Source: CAZMGD01 sp964565705
GTDB lineage: Bacteria > Actinomycetota > Acidimicrobiia > Acidimicrobiales > Ilumatobacteraceae
Direction: 5' to 3'
Length of the DNA: 64,000 nucleotides
Assembly: GCA_964565705.1 (NCBI GenBank)
Contig: CAZMGD010000001.1
Span: 20,328 to 84,327, forward strand
Below the pieces are notes generated by a model. It was not told where the DNA came from and did not search any database. It was given only the letters and a program-made list of their open reading frames with translations. Both the position numbers and the translations under genes were made by a program. This document shows positions 33,786-41,264 of this stretch, piece after piece; within the stretch, counting starts at the first letter, position 1, and each line of letters begins with the position of its first letter.

Positions 33786-35842
33786 GACGTCACATCCGTC
33801 GGCGTGAGGGTGAGGGTGAGGTTGGCGCCGGTGTCGATCGTCGCTCGCTGGCCGGGGTGGACGACGACGGTGGTCTGCGGCGACTCGACGAACGCCGGCC
33901 CATCGATCACGGCTCCGGCGCCGACGTGCTCCCAGTCGTACACCGGCGTGTCGTGGGCGACGGGTCCGAACCACGCGCTGCGGTGGCGGGCGGGTGCGCG
34001 CCCGGCGTCGGTGGCCAGTGGACGCTCGGCGTGGGTCACCATGGTCCGCACCGCGATCGCGGCGACGGACACGAGCTCGATCGGCGCGCCGCTCGCCGAC
34101 GTGCCGGCACCGACGATGTCGTCGTAGCGCTTCTGGAACTCCGCGGCTGCGGCGGCACAGCCCTCGGCGTCGACGTGGTCCACGACGACCTCCAGTGCGT
34201 GGATCTGGCGGAAGTACCGCAGCCCGACGCGACGTTCGATCCGGGCGACGCCGCCGACCTCGGCGCGAGCACGGTCCTCGAGCTCGTCGAGCACCCGGTC
34301 CACGCCGACGTCGACGTCGGCCAGCAGCCGGGGCGCGAGCTCGCGCTCGTGCCGGACGCGCACGTCCGAGGTGGCGGCGCCGGCGGCGGAGAACTCGGCG
34401 GCGAGGTGGGGTACGACGACGGCGGCGGCGCCGATCTCGTCGGCGTAGCGGCCGACGTACTGGCCCGCCGCGCCACCGAACGCGTACAGGGCGAACTCGG
34501 CCGGGTCGTGACCGCGGCGCACGGTGGTGCGGCGCACGAGGTCGGCCATCTGGGCGGTGGCGACGTCGAACACGCCGCGCGCCGCGGCGATCAGGTCGAC
34601 CCCCATCGGCTCGGCGACGTCACGGGCGAGCGCGGCCGTCGCCGCGTCCCGGTCGAGTTGGAGCGTGCCGCCGAGGCGGTCGACGTAGCCGAGCACGACC
34701 GCGGCGTCGGTCAGCGTCGCACGGTCGCCGCCACGCCCGTAGCACGCGGGACCGGGGCGCGAGCCCGCGCTGGCCGGGCCGACGCGGAGCGTCCCGAGAT
34801 CGGCGTCGAACCAGGCGATGCTGCCGCCGCCGGTGCCGATGCTGGCGACGTCGACGACGGGCACGGCGAGCGCCTGGCGCTCGATCGTCGGCCGGTGGGC
34901 GAAGGGCAGCTCGCCGCGCAGCACCAGCCCGACGTCGAAGCTGGTGCCTCCGACGTCGGTCGTCACCACGTTGTCGTGGCCGAGCACCGACGCGACCCGC
35001 TTGGCCCGGGCGAGGCCTCCTGCCGGGCCCGACTGAAGCGTGTGGATGGGGGCCCGGACGGCGACGTCGGGCGGGATGACGCCGCCACCCATCGTCATCA
35101 CGAGCAGCTCACCCCGGAAGCCCGCGTCGTCGAAGCGGTCGCGGAGGCGGGAGAGATAGCCGCCGACCAGCGGCCCGACGTAGGCGTTGACGACGACAGA
35201 CGACGTGCGCTCGTACTCGCCGAGACGGGGCGCGAGCTCGCTGGACAGCGTCACGTCGATGCCCGGCAGCCGCTCCCGGACGAGTTGGGCGAGGCGGCGT
35301 TCGTGGGCCGGTTCGACCGTGCTCCACAGCAACGCGATGCCGACGGCCTCGACGTCCTGTGCCGCCAACCGCTCGATCGCCCGCCGGGCGTCGTCCTCGT
35401 CGAGCGCCACGACGACCTCGCCGCGCACGTCGATCCGCTCGCGCACGCCGACGATCCGCCGCCGGGGCACGAGCAGCGGCGGCTTGTCCCACTTCAGCGA
35501 GTTCGACACGTCCTCGGCCGGCAGTCCGTACAGCTTGTTGGCCTTGGCCAGCGGCAACGTGGCCTCGAACCCGGCCGTCACCAGCAGCCCCACCCGGGCG
35601 CCGGATCGGGTCAGCAACCCGTTCAACCCCACCGTCGTGCCGTGGGCGATCACGTCGGTGCTCGCCAGCAGCTGCTCGAAGGACAGGCCCACCGATCGGG
35701 CTGCGGCAGTGACGGCGTCGATCACCCCGGTCTCGAAGTCGGGCGGGGTGGAGAACGACTTGCCGACCGCGACCTCGCCGTCGGCGGCGACGACCACCAC
35801 ATCGGTGAACGTGCCTCCGGTGTCGATGCCGATCGTCCGCAC
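33782..35842 (-). CDS. Hydantoinase A/oxoprolinase-type subunit
   Basis: A 686-residue HyuA protein of the ASKHA (actin/hexokinase) fold, starting MRTIGIDTGGTFTDVVVV, the phosphate-1 loop. DVGGTSFDVGLV (phosphate-2) and GTGGGSIAWFD follow, and the hydantoinase A domain ends near residue 540. The family uses ATP to open lactam rings or to activate ketones for carboxylation together with HyuB. A GTG start is used, with the preceding SDR gene ending five bases upstream. It is co-translated with the HyuB fusion. Part of a minus-strand operon running from the substrate-binding lipoprotein (40394) to HyuB (31665). Confidence 0.92.
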   Translation of the reverse strand: MRTIGIDTGGTFTDVVVVAADGEVAVGKSFSTPPDFETGVIDAVTAAARSVGLSFEQLLASTDVIAHGTTVGLNGLLTRSGARVGLLVTAGFEATLPLAKANKLYGLPAEDVSNSLKWDKPPLLVPRRRIVGVRERIDVRGEVVVALDEDDARRAIERLAAQDVEAVGIALLWSTVEPAHERRLAQLVRERLPGIDVTLSSELAPRLGEYERTSSVVVNAYVGPLVGGYLSRLRDRFDDAGFRGELLVMTMGGGVIPPDVAVRAPIHTLQSGPAGGLARAKRVASVLGHDNVVTTDVGGTSFDVGLVLRGELPFAHRPTIERQALAVPVVDVASIGTGGGSIAWFDADLGTLRVGPASAGSRPGPACYGRGGDRATLTDAAVVLGYVDRLGGTLQLDRDAATAALARDVAEPMGVDLIAAARGVFDVATAQMADLVRRTTVRRGHDPAEFALYAFGGAAGQYVGRYADEIGAAAVVVPHLAAEFSAAGAATSDVRVRHERELAPRLLADVDVGVDRVLDELEDRARAEVGGVARIERRVGLRYFRQIHALEVVVDHVDAEGCAAAAAEFQKRYDDIVGAGTSASGAPIELVSVAAIAVRTMVTHAERPLATDAGRAPARHRSAWFGPVAHDTPVYDWEHVGAGAVIDGPAFVESPQTTVVVHPGQRATIDTGANLTLTLTPTDVTS

Positions 35843-35847
35843 GTCGC

Positions 35848-36621
35848 TCAGCCCAACGTCAGCCCGCGCGCCGCCGAGCTGCCGCCGTCCACCTGCAGCG
35901 TCACACCGCTGATCACCTCGGCCTCCGACGACGCCAGGAACAGCGCCGCGTAGGCGACGTCACGGGCGGTCGGAAGGCGGGTCAGGTGCATGCCCTCGAA
36001 CCGTTGGAGCACCCCCGGGTCGCCGTGGTCCCGGGCGTCGTTGAGGATGTAGCCGGGTTGGACGGTGTTGCACCGCACCCCGAGGTGCGCGTAGTCGACC
36101 GTGATCGACCGGGTGAGCGCGTTCATCCCGCCCTTGCTCGCGGTGTACGCGGCCAGCCCGCGGCTGCCTCGTTCGGCCGCACGCGACGACACGTTGACGA
36201 TCGAGCCCCTGCCCGCCTCCACCATCGCCGGGATCACCAGCCGGCACATCGCCGCGACGCCGACGAGGTTGACGCGCAGCATCTCTTCCCAGACCGTGTC
36301 GTCGACCTCGGCGACCGGCCCGTCGGCGGCGATCGCGCCCGGGCTGACCGCGTTGTTCACCAGCACGCTGACCGGACCGAACGTCGCGCGCGTCCGCTCG
36401 ACCAGCGCCTGCCGCTGCTCGGCGTCGCCGAGGTCCGCAGCGACGAACTCGCACCGTCCGCCCGCCGCGTCGATCTCGGCGGCCACCGCCTCGCCGCGAT
36501 CGTGGCTGCGGCCGGTGACGACCGTGGCGGCTCCCTGCTCGGCGAAGAGACGAGCGATCCCGACACCGAGTCCCGAGGTCGACCCGGTGACGATCGCGAC
36601 CTCGCCGGCGAGCCGGCTCAC
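35848..36621 (-). CDS. Short-chain dehydrogenase/reductase
   Basis: A 257-residue classical SDR: TGSTSGLGVGIA cofactor loop near residue 13, LVNNAV, catalytic Ser in NVSSRAA, YxxxK in AAYTASKGG, and a typical C-terminal GVTLQVDGGSSA. The GTG start lies in the stop of the upstream amidohydrolase gene (GTGA), so the frame that extends further upstream is a shadow of that gene. It is probably the NAD(P)-dependent oxidation or reduction step of the pathway encoded by this operon. Confidence 0.92.
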   Translation of the reverse strand: MSRLAGEVAIVTGSTSGLGVGIARLFAEQGAATVVTGRSHDRGEAVAAEIDAAGGRCEFVAADLGDAEQRQALVERTRATFGPVSVLVNNAVSPGAIAADGPVAEVDDTVWEEMLRVNLVGVAAMCRLVIPAMVEAGRGSIVNVSSRAAERGSRGLAAYTASKGGMNALTRSITVDYAHLGVRCNTVQPGYILNDARDHGDPGVLQRFEGMHLTRLPTARDVAYAALFLASSEAEVISGVTLQVDGGSSAARGLTLG

Positions 36622-37895
36622 GTCGCCGGCCCTTCGCGGAACGTGCCACACACGCTCTGCTCGGGGAACGCCGGCCACTCGGCCGGCGTCAACGGACGTC
36701 GCACGACGTCGCGCGACGGACCGACGCGCCGGGCGTGTGTCGCGAGCAGATCGAGGTCGAACCGGTAGCAGCGGGCCGCGTTCAGCGCCGTCAGGCGGTC
36801 CACGGTGAGGTCGTCGAGCCCGCCGAGGTTCGCCCGGAGCGCCTGCAGCGTCCACGGGCTCGTGCCCTCGTGGTGCGGGTAGTCGCTGCCCCACATCACC
36901 CGCTGGTTGCCGATGGCGGCGAGCGCGTCCATGTCGTGGCGGTCGAGGAACGTGCCGACGAAGCAGTTCGTCTGGAAGTACTCGCTGGGCAGCATCGAGA
37001 GCCCAGCGGCAACCTCGGCGCCGAACAGGTTGGGGATCGTGCCCGTGCGGCCCGCGTAGCGCACGGTCTCGTCGAGCTGGGCGAGGTACGCCGGCACCCA
37101 TGACGCGCCGACCTCGGTGATCGCGAACGTGAGCGACGGGAACCGCTCGAAGACGCCGGACAGGATCAGCGCGCCGAGCGCCCGCTGGGTGAAGAACCGC
37201 GACTCGACGAGACCGATCAGTCCGGCCGACATCGAGTTGGACGGATCGTTGGGCTCGGTCACGAAGACGCCGTGGCGACCCACCGGGAGACCGGTCTCGC
37301 AACAGGCTGCCCACACCGGGTCGAGCCGGCGATGGTAGAGGTGCTGGAGCTGGTCGTGGTGGTCGCCGGGCAGCAACACGCCACCGAGGCCCAGCTCGGC
37401 GGCGAGCGCCACGTCGGCGACCGAGTCGTCGATGTCGCTGAGGAAGATCTGGCCGATGCCAGCGCGGCGGCCGGGCACGTCGTTGCAGAAGTCGGCGAGC
37501 CACCGGTTGTGGGCCCTCACCCCGGCGCGGCGCTGCTCGTACTCACGCCGATTCGCCGGCGGGTAGCCGGGGGCCGACGCCGAGACGGCGCCGGCGGGGA
37601 AGAACGGTGGCGCCGTGTTGGGGAACAGCACCTCGGCGACGATGCCCTCCCCCTCGACCGCGGCGAGCCGGGCCGGGCTGTCCCAGTTCACCGACGCACC
37701 GTAGGAGGCGACGCCGACGTTGCGATCCGAGTCGGGCTCACCGATGTCGGTCCATCCGTCGTGGAACGCTGCCGCCCACGCGTCGAAGTCCTCGTGCCAC
37801 CGGGCGTCGAGGTACGGCTTGTAGGCGTCGATCGATGCGCCACAGTGCCCATCGGCAGAGATCACGATCTGGTGCGTGTCGTCAACCATCGTCAT
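36618..37895 (-). CDS. Amidohydrolase-family metal-dependent hydrolase (Amidohydro_2)
   Basis: A 425-residue TIM-barrel protein: ISADGHCGA at the N-terminus in the metal-site position, LGLGGVLLPGDHHDQLQHLY, FPSLTFAITEVGASWVPAYL and a late MWGSDYPHHEGTSPW with the conserved Asp. It is distantly similar to the protein at 6805-8079. The start at 37895 has GGGGG five bases upstream, and a second ATG two codons later is possible. It lies one base after the stop of the Ldh2-type gene and overlaps the SDR start, so it is firmly within the operon. Decarboxylation or hydrolysis of a ring-cleavage product is plausible. Confidence 0.88.
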   Translation of the reverse strand: MTMVDDTHQIVISADGHCGASIDAYKPYLDARWHEDFDAWAAAFHDGWTDIGEPDSDRNVGVASYGASVNWDSPARLAAVEGEGIVAEVLFPNTAPPFFPAGAVSASAPGYPPANRREYEQRRAGVRAHNRWLADFCNDVPGRRAGIGQIFLSDIDDSVADVALAAELGLGGVLLPGDHHDQLQHLYHRRLDPVWAACCETGLPVGRHGVFVTEPNDPSNSMSAGLIGLVESRFFTQRALGALILSGVFERFPSLTFAITEVGASWVPAYLAQLDETVRYAGRTGTIPNLFGAEVAAGLSMLPSEYFQTNCFVGTFLDRHDMDALAAIGNQRVMWGSDYPHHEGTSPWTLQALRANLGGLDDLTVDRLTALNAARCYRFDLDLLATHARRVGPSRDVVRRPLTPAEWPAFPEQSVCGTFREGPAT

Positions 37896-37896
37896 C

Positions 37897-39114
37897 TCAG
37901 CCCCCGGATTCGCGCTGGACGCCAGCTTCGTCGCTCGACGGAACGTCGATGCGATCGAGCGGCGCGATGCCGAGCTCGCGAGCGAGCTCGTCCATTGCGT
38001 CTGCATCGGGGCGGGGCACGGCGATCGTGCCGCGCTCGCGCCGCTCGCGTGCGAGCAGCTGCGAGCGTTCGCCGGGGTACAGGATCTCGCCGCCCTCGCG
38101 GGTCGGCGCGGCCTTGACGGCGCCGAGGAAGTCGTCGACGCGCTGCCCGACGTCATCGGCAGACGTGCCCGTGAGCGCCGTCGGGTCGACGGCCCACAGC
38201 AGCGTGCCGTACCGCCCGCGCTCGGACAGGTGGTAGTAGAGCTCCCACGGCGGACTGCTGTCGGACAGGAGCGACGAGAGCAGCCCGAGCACCAGCACCA
38301 TGGCATAGCCCTTGTGCCCGCCGCCGAGCGGCACGAGCGTGCCGCGCACGCAGAACTCGCCATAGGTCGGTGCGAGCGCCGGGTCTTGGAACTCGGTGGC
38401 GTCGGTCGTCGGCTCGCCGTGCTCGTCGAGCAGCACGCCGGGTGGCACCGGTTGGCCCTGTCGGGCGGACATCAGCACGCCGCTGGCGGAGCTCTCCGTG
38501 AACGACATGTCGAGGATCAGCGGATCGAGCCGACCTGCCGGGATGCCGACGGCGAAGGGCGCGTTGCCGAGCAGCGGGCCTCGCCCGCCGTGCGGCGCGA
38601 CGGTGGGCACGCTCTGCACCATCGCCATGCCGATCATCCCGGCGTCGGTGGCCTGCCGCACGTACGCGGTGAGCAGCTCACCTGACCCCCGCGCCCCGAC
38701 CATCGCGATCCCGGTGGCGCGAGCCTTCTCGATCGCCAGTGCCATCGCGGCCCGTGAGACGAGCCGACCCGACGCCCGCGTGCCACCGTCGACGATCGCT
38801 GTGCCGGGGCGATCTCGCAGCACCTGGATGTCCGGGGCGACGTCGACGTCGCCCCGGCGAGCCTGGGCGATGAGCCCGGGCACCTTGACCAGGCCGCGCG
38901 CGTGATCGCCCTGGATCGCCTTGTCGAGGTTCGTCCGGAAGAGGAACCGGGCGTCGCCGGACGAGGCGCCGGCGTCGACGTAGGCCGCGACCCCCACCCG
39001 TTCGAGGTCGCCGATCGGGACCACGACCATCTCCTCGGTCGAGTCCCACCACTGGCCCGCGGTCCTCCGTCGGTCGACGTGGCCGCCGTCCGACGAAGGA
39101 GCGCGATCCGTCAT
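37897..39114 (-). CDS. Ldh2-family malate/lactate/ureidoglycolate-type dehydrogenase
   Basis: A 405-residue member of the Ldh2/MDH2 NAD(P)-dependent 2-hydroxyacid dehydrogenase family. Diagnostic blocks are FLFRTNLDKAIQGDHARGLVKVPGLI, DGGTRASGRLVSRAAMALAIEKAR, VAPHGGRGPLLGNAPFAVGIPAG and LVPLGGGHKGYAMVLVLGLLSSLL. Enzymes of this fold oxidise malate, lactate, delta1-piperideine-2-carboxylate or ureidoglycolate. The specific substrate is not readable. It starts two bases after the stop of the binding-protein gene and ends one base before the amidohydrolase start. Confidence 0.9.
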   Translation of the reverse strand: MTDRAPSSDGGHVDRRRTAGQWWDSTEEMVVVPIGDLERVGVAAYVDAGASSGDARFLFRTNLDKAIQGDHARGLVKVPGLIAQARRGDVDVAPDIQVLRDRPGTAIVDGGTRASGRLVSRAAMALAIEKARATGIAMVGARGSGELLTAYVRQATDAGMIGMAMVQSVPTVAPHGGRGPLLGNAPFAVGIPAGRLDPLILDMSFTESSASGVLMSARQGQPVPPGVLLDEHGEPTTDATEFQDPALAPTYGEFCVRGTLVPLGGGHKGYAMVLVLGLLSSLLSDSSPPWELYYHLSERGRYGTLLWAVDPTALTGTSADDVGQRVDDFLGAVKAAPTREGGEILYPGERSQLLARERRERGTIAVPRPDADAMDELARELGIAPLDRIDVPSSDEAGVQRESGG

Positions 39115-39116
39115 CG

Positions 39117-40394
39117 CTACTCCGCGCCCACCGCGGCGAGGTAGAAGTCGCGGTCGACGAGCTCGTCCTCGGGGATCACCGACGTGAGCAGGTCGTAGCC
39201 GATGAACGCCTCCTGCGCCCTGGTCGTGGTGCCCTCGCGGATCTCCCAGTCGAAGAGCAGCGCCGGTGTCTTCGTCATCTGCTCCACGGTGATGCCGGTG
39301 ATGTCGGCGATCTGGGCCATCACCTCCGGGTCGTCGTGGTAGTTGCCGTCGAGGTTCGTGTTGATCGTGCGGATCAGCGCTCGGGCGAAGGCTTCGCCGA
39401 CCTCTCGCTCCTGGTTCAGCAACCGGTCGCCGAAGAAGATGCCGCCGATGGGCTCGCCCGGTGTCTGGGTGGCGACCAGCACGTAGTCATCGTTGTCCGC
39501 GAACTGCGTCCAGAACGGGTCGAGCATCCAGGCCGCATCGACGGCACCGTTCTCCAACGCCGTGGCCATGTCAGCCGACGGGATCTGCACGTACTCCATC
39601 TTCGTCGGGTCGGCGCCCGCCGAGGAGAACGCCTCCGACAGCGGGTAGCTGATCACGCTCGCCAGACCGACCGCGGAAGCGACCTTGTGACCCTCCAGCT
39701 CCTTCGGGTCCGGATTGCTCGGATCGGAGAACACGTCGGCGCGGGCCCACAGCCCGGTCTGCGGCACGCTCGTGTCGCCGGCGTTGGGCGGGAAGAAGTT
39801 GCCCAGCACCCAGTTGACGTCGACGCCGCTTGCATGGGCGTTGTAGAAGGCCAGGCTCGGTGCCCCGTTGATCGCGTCGACGGTGCCCGTCGCCAACTGT
39901 GGCAACGCGTCCTCGAAGCTCAGGTTGACGATCTCGACGTCGAGGTTCTCCTTGTCGAACTCGCCGAGCGAGTCGGCGAGGATGAACGGCGCGACATACT
40001 CGGAGATGAACGCGTTCGCGAACACGATCTTGGCGCGCTCGGCGAGCGGCTGAGGCTCCGGGTAACCCGGCTCGCAGCGAGCCGGCTGGCGCCCGACGCT
40101 CAGGTCGGTGGGATCGGTCGTGCCGTTCTCGCAACCGGAGGCCCCGCCGCCGGTGGACGTGGTCGTGGCGTCACCGGTCGTCGTCGCCGCCGCCGCGCTG
40201 GTGGGAGTGGCCGCGGCGGTCGTCGTCGCCGCGTCCGTGACGGTGGTCGTTGCTTCGGCCGCGGCCGTCGTCTCCACCGCTGCCGTCGTGGCGGCGCCCC
40301 CGCCGTCGTCGTCGCCGCCGCACGCAGCCGCGGCGAAGGCCACAACGGCGAGCGTCGCCAGCAGCCGACGGGCCGATGAACGATGTCCAGTCAT
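39117..40394 (-). CDS. ABC-type substrate-binding lipoprotein (NitT/TauT, NMT1-like)
   Basis: 425 residues. An N-terminal signal with a basic region and hydrophobic core ends in the lipobox AAAC, followed by a Thr/Ala-rich linker of about 70 residues and then a periplasmic-binding fold: IVFANAFISEYVAPFILADSLGEFDKENLDVEIVNL and SFEDALPQLATGTVDAI. This is the NMT1/SsuA group that feeds sulfonate, nitrate, pyrimidine-precursor or aromatic-acid importers. No permease or ATPase gene is adjacent, so its transporter must be elsewhere. A GGGGGAAAG ribosome-binding site precedes the ATG. It is the first gene of the operon, with a KstR2-type operator 92 bp upstream. Confidence 0.88.
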   Translation of the reverse strand: MTGHRSSARRLLATLAVVAFAAAACGGDDDGGGAATTAAVETTAAAEATTTVTDAATTTAAATPTSAAAATTTGDATTTSTGGGASGCENGTTDPTDLSVGRQPARCEPGYPEPQPLAERAKIVFANAFISEYVAPFILADSLGEFDKENLDVEIVNLSFEDALPQLATGTVDAINGAPSLAFYNAHASGVDVNWVLGNFFPPNAGDTSVPQTGLWARADVFSDPSNPDPKELEGHKVASAVGLASVISYPLSEAFSSAGADPTKMEYVQIPSADMATALENGAVDAAWMLDPFWTQFADNDDYVLVATQTPGEPIGGIFFGDRLLNQEREVGEAFARALIRTINTNLDGNYHDDPEVMAQIADITGITVEQMTKTPALLFDWEIREGTTTRAQEAFIGYDLLTSVIPEDELVDRDFYLAAVGAE

Positions 40395-40485
40395 CTTTCC
40401 CCCTTGCAGTGATGGTCCGATCGGCGTGCGATCGAACGGCATCGGTGTCGCCGATGCTCCCCACGGCCCGGCGATCGAACTCTAC

Positions 40486-40499
40486 ATCAAGCGCTTGCT
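40486..40499. promoter_or_regulatory. KstR2-type operator (upstream of the lipoprotein operon)
   Basis: ATCAAGCGCTTGCT fits the reported KstR2 motif AnCAAGnnCTTGnT at every fixed position. It overlaps the stop codon of the TetR gene and lies 92 bp upstream of the minus-strand binding-protein gene, so it probably controls that operon. Confidence 0.65.
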
Positions 40500-41146
40500 T
40501 GGGAGAACCCATCGAGCAGGATCGTCGTGCAGACGTCGGCGAGCTCGTCGATGTCCGCGCCGCCTCCGGGCGCGTACCAGCGGACCGTGCACCAGATGGC
40601 GTCGCGGGCGAATCGGTAGAACACCTTGGCGTCGATGTCGGCCCGGAACGCTCCGACCTCGACCCCTTGGCGGATCGTGTCGGTCCACGCCGATTGCACG
40701 GCCGTCGTCAGCGGTTCCAGATCGCTCAACCCGCGCAGCGTCTGCAGGTACTTGTGGTCGTTCTGGTAGATCTCGCACGCCCACCGGTGCTGCTCGATCG
40801 CCTGGAACGACGCCCCGATGAGACCGCGGAGTCGAGCCCGGGGCTCGGCGTGCACCTCGAGCACACGCCGATAGCTCTCGGCGAGCCCCGTGAGGTAGCG
40901 GCGGACGATCTCCTCGACGATCGCCTCCTTCGAGCTGAAGTGGTAGTAGAGGCTGCCCGACAGGATCCCGGCCGCCTCGCCGATGTCGCGGACCGTCGTC
41001 GCCGCGACCCCCTTCTCGGCGAAGAGCCGAGTGGCCAGTTCGATGATGTGGTCGCGACGAGAGGTCGGCTCTGCGCCGTGCAGCTCCGACGCATCCGGCC
41101 TGCCTGCAGCCGTGCGCCGATGGGGTGTTGCTACCGCTCGCGCCAT
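40487..41146 (-). CDS. kstR2: TetR-family repressor, KstR2-like
   Basis: 219 residues. The N-terminal helix-turn-helix SRRDHIIELATRLFAEKG, ATTVRDIGEAAGILSGSLYYHF and the C-terminal FYRFARDAIWCTVRWYAPGGG closely resemble mycobacterial KstR2, the repressor of the late cholesterol (CD-ring propionate) genes that is released by a CoA-thioester ligand. It has a longer N-terminal tail of about 30 residues. The ATG at 41146 has GGGGGTG upstream; the extended frame is not supported. Two copies of the KstR2-type operator flank the gene (40486-40499 and 41235-41248), one toward the lipoprotein operon and one toward its own promoter and the divergent acyl-CoA ligase. The ligand is probably an acyl-CoA. 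Assignment as the true orthologue is inference. Confidence 0.8.
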   Translation of the reverse strand: MARAVATPHRRTAAGRPDASELHGAEPTSRRDHIIELATRLFAEKGVAATTVRDIGEAAGILSGSLYYHFSSKEAIVEEIVRRYLTGLAESYRRVLEVHAEPRARLRGLIGASFQAIEQHRWACEIYQNDHKYLQTLRGLSDLEPLTTAVQSAWTDTIRQGVEVGAFRADIDAKVFYRFARDAIWCTVRWYAPGGGADIDELADVCTTILLDGFSQASA

Positions 41147-41234
41147 GCCCGACACCCCCTTCGAAGGGCGACCGCACCCTCCATGCCGTGGCGGGACGCT
41201 ACCAGCAGGCTCCCGTCTGAAGCGCTCGGAGACA

Positions 41235-41248
41235 AGCAAGCGCTTGGC
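41235..41248. promoter_or_regulatory. KstR2-type operator (divergent tetR / acyl-CoA ligase promoters)
   Basis: AGCAAGCGCTTGGC matches AnCAAGnnCTTGnT except for the last base. The 14-mer CAAGCAAGCGCTTG is identical to the reverse complement of the other operator. It lies 89 bp upstream of the TetR start and 17 bp upstream of the ADP-forming ligase ATG. Confidence 0.65.
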
Positions 41249-41264
41249 GCTACGGTGGCCGGCG

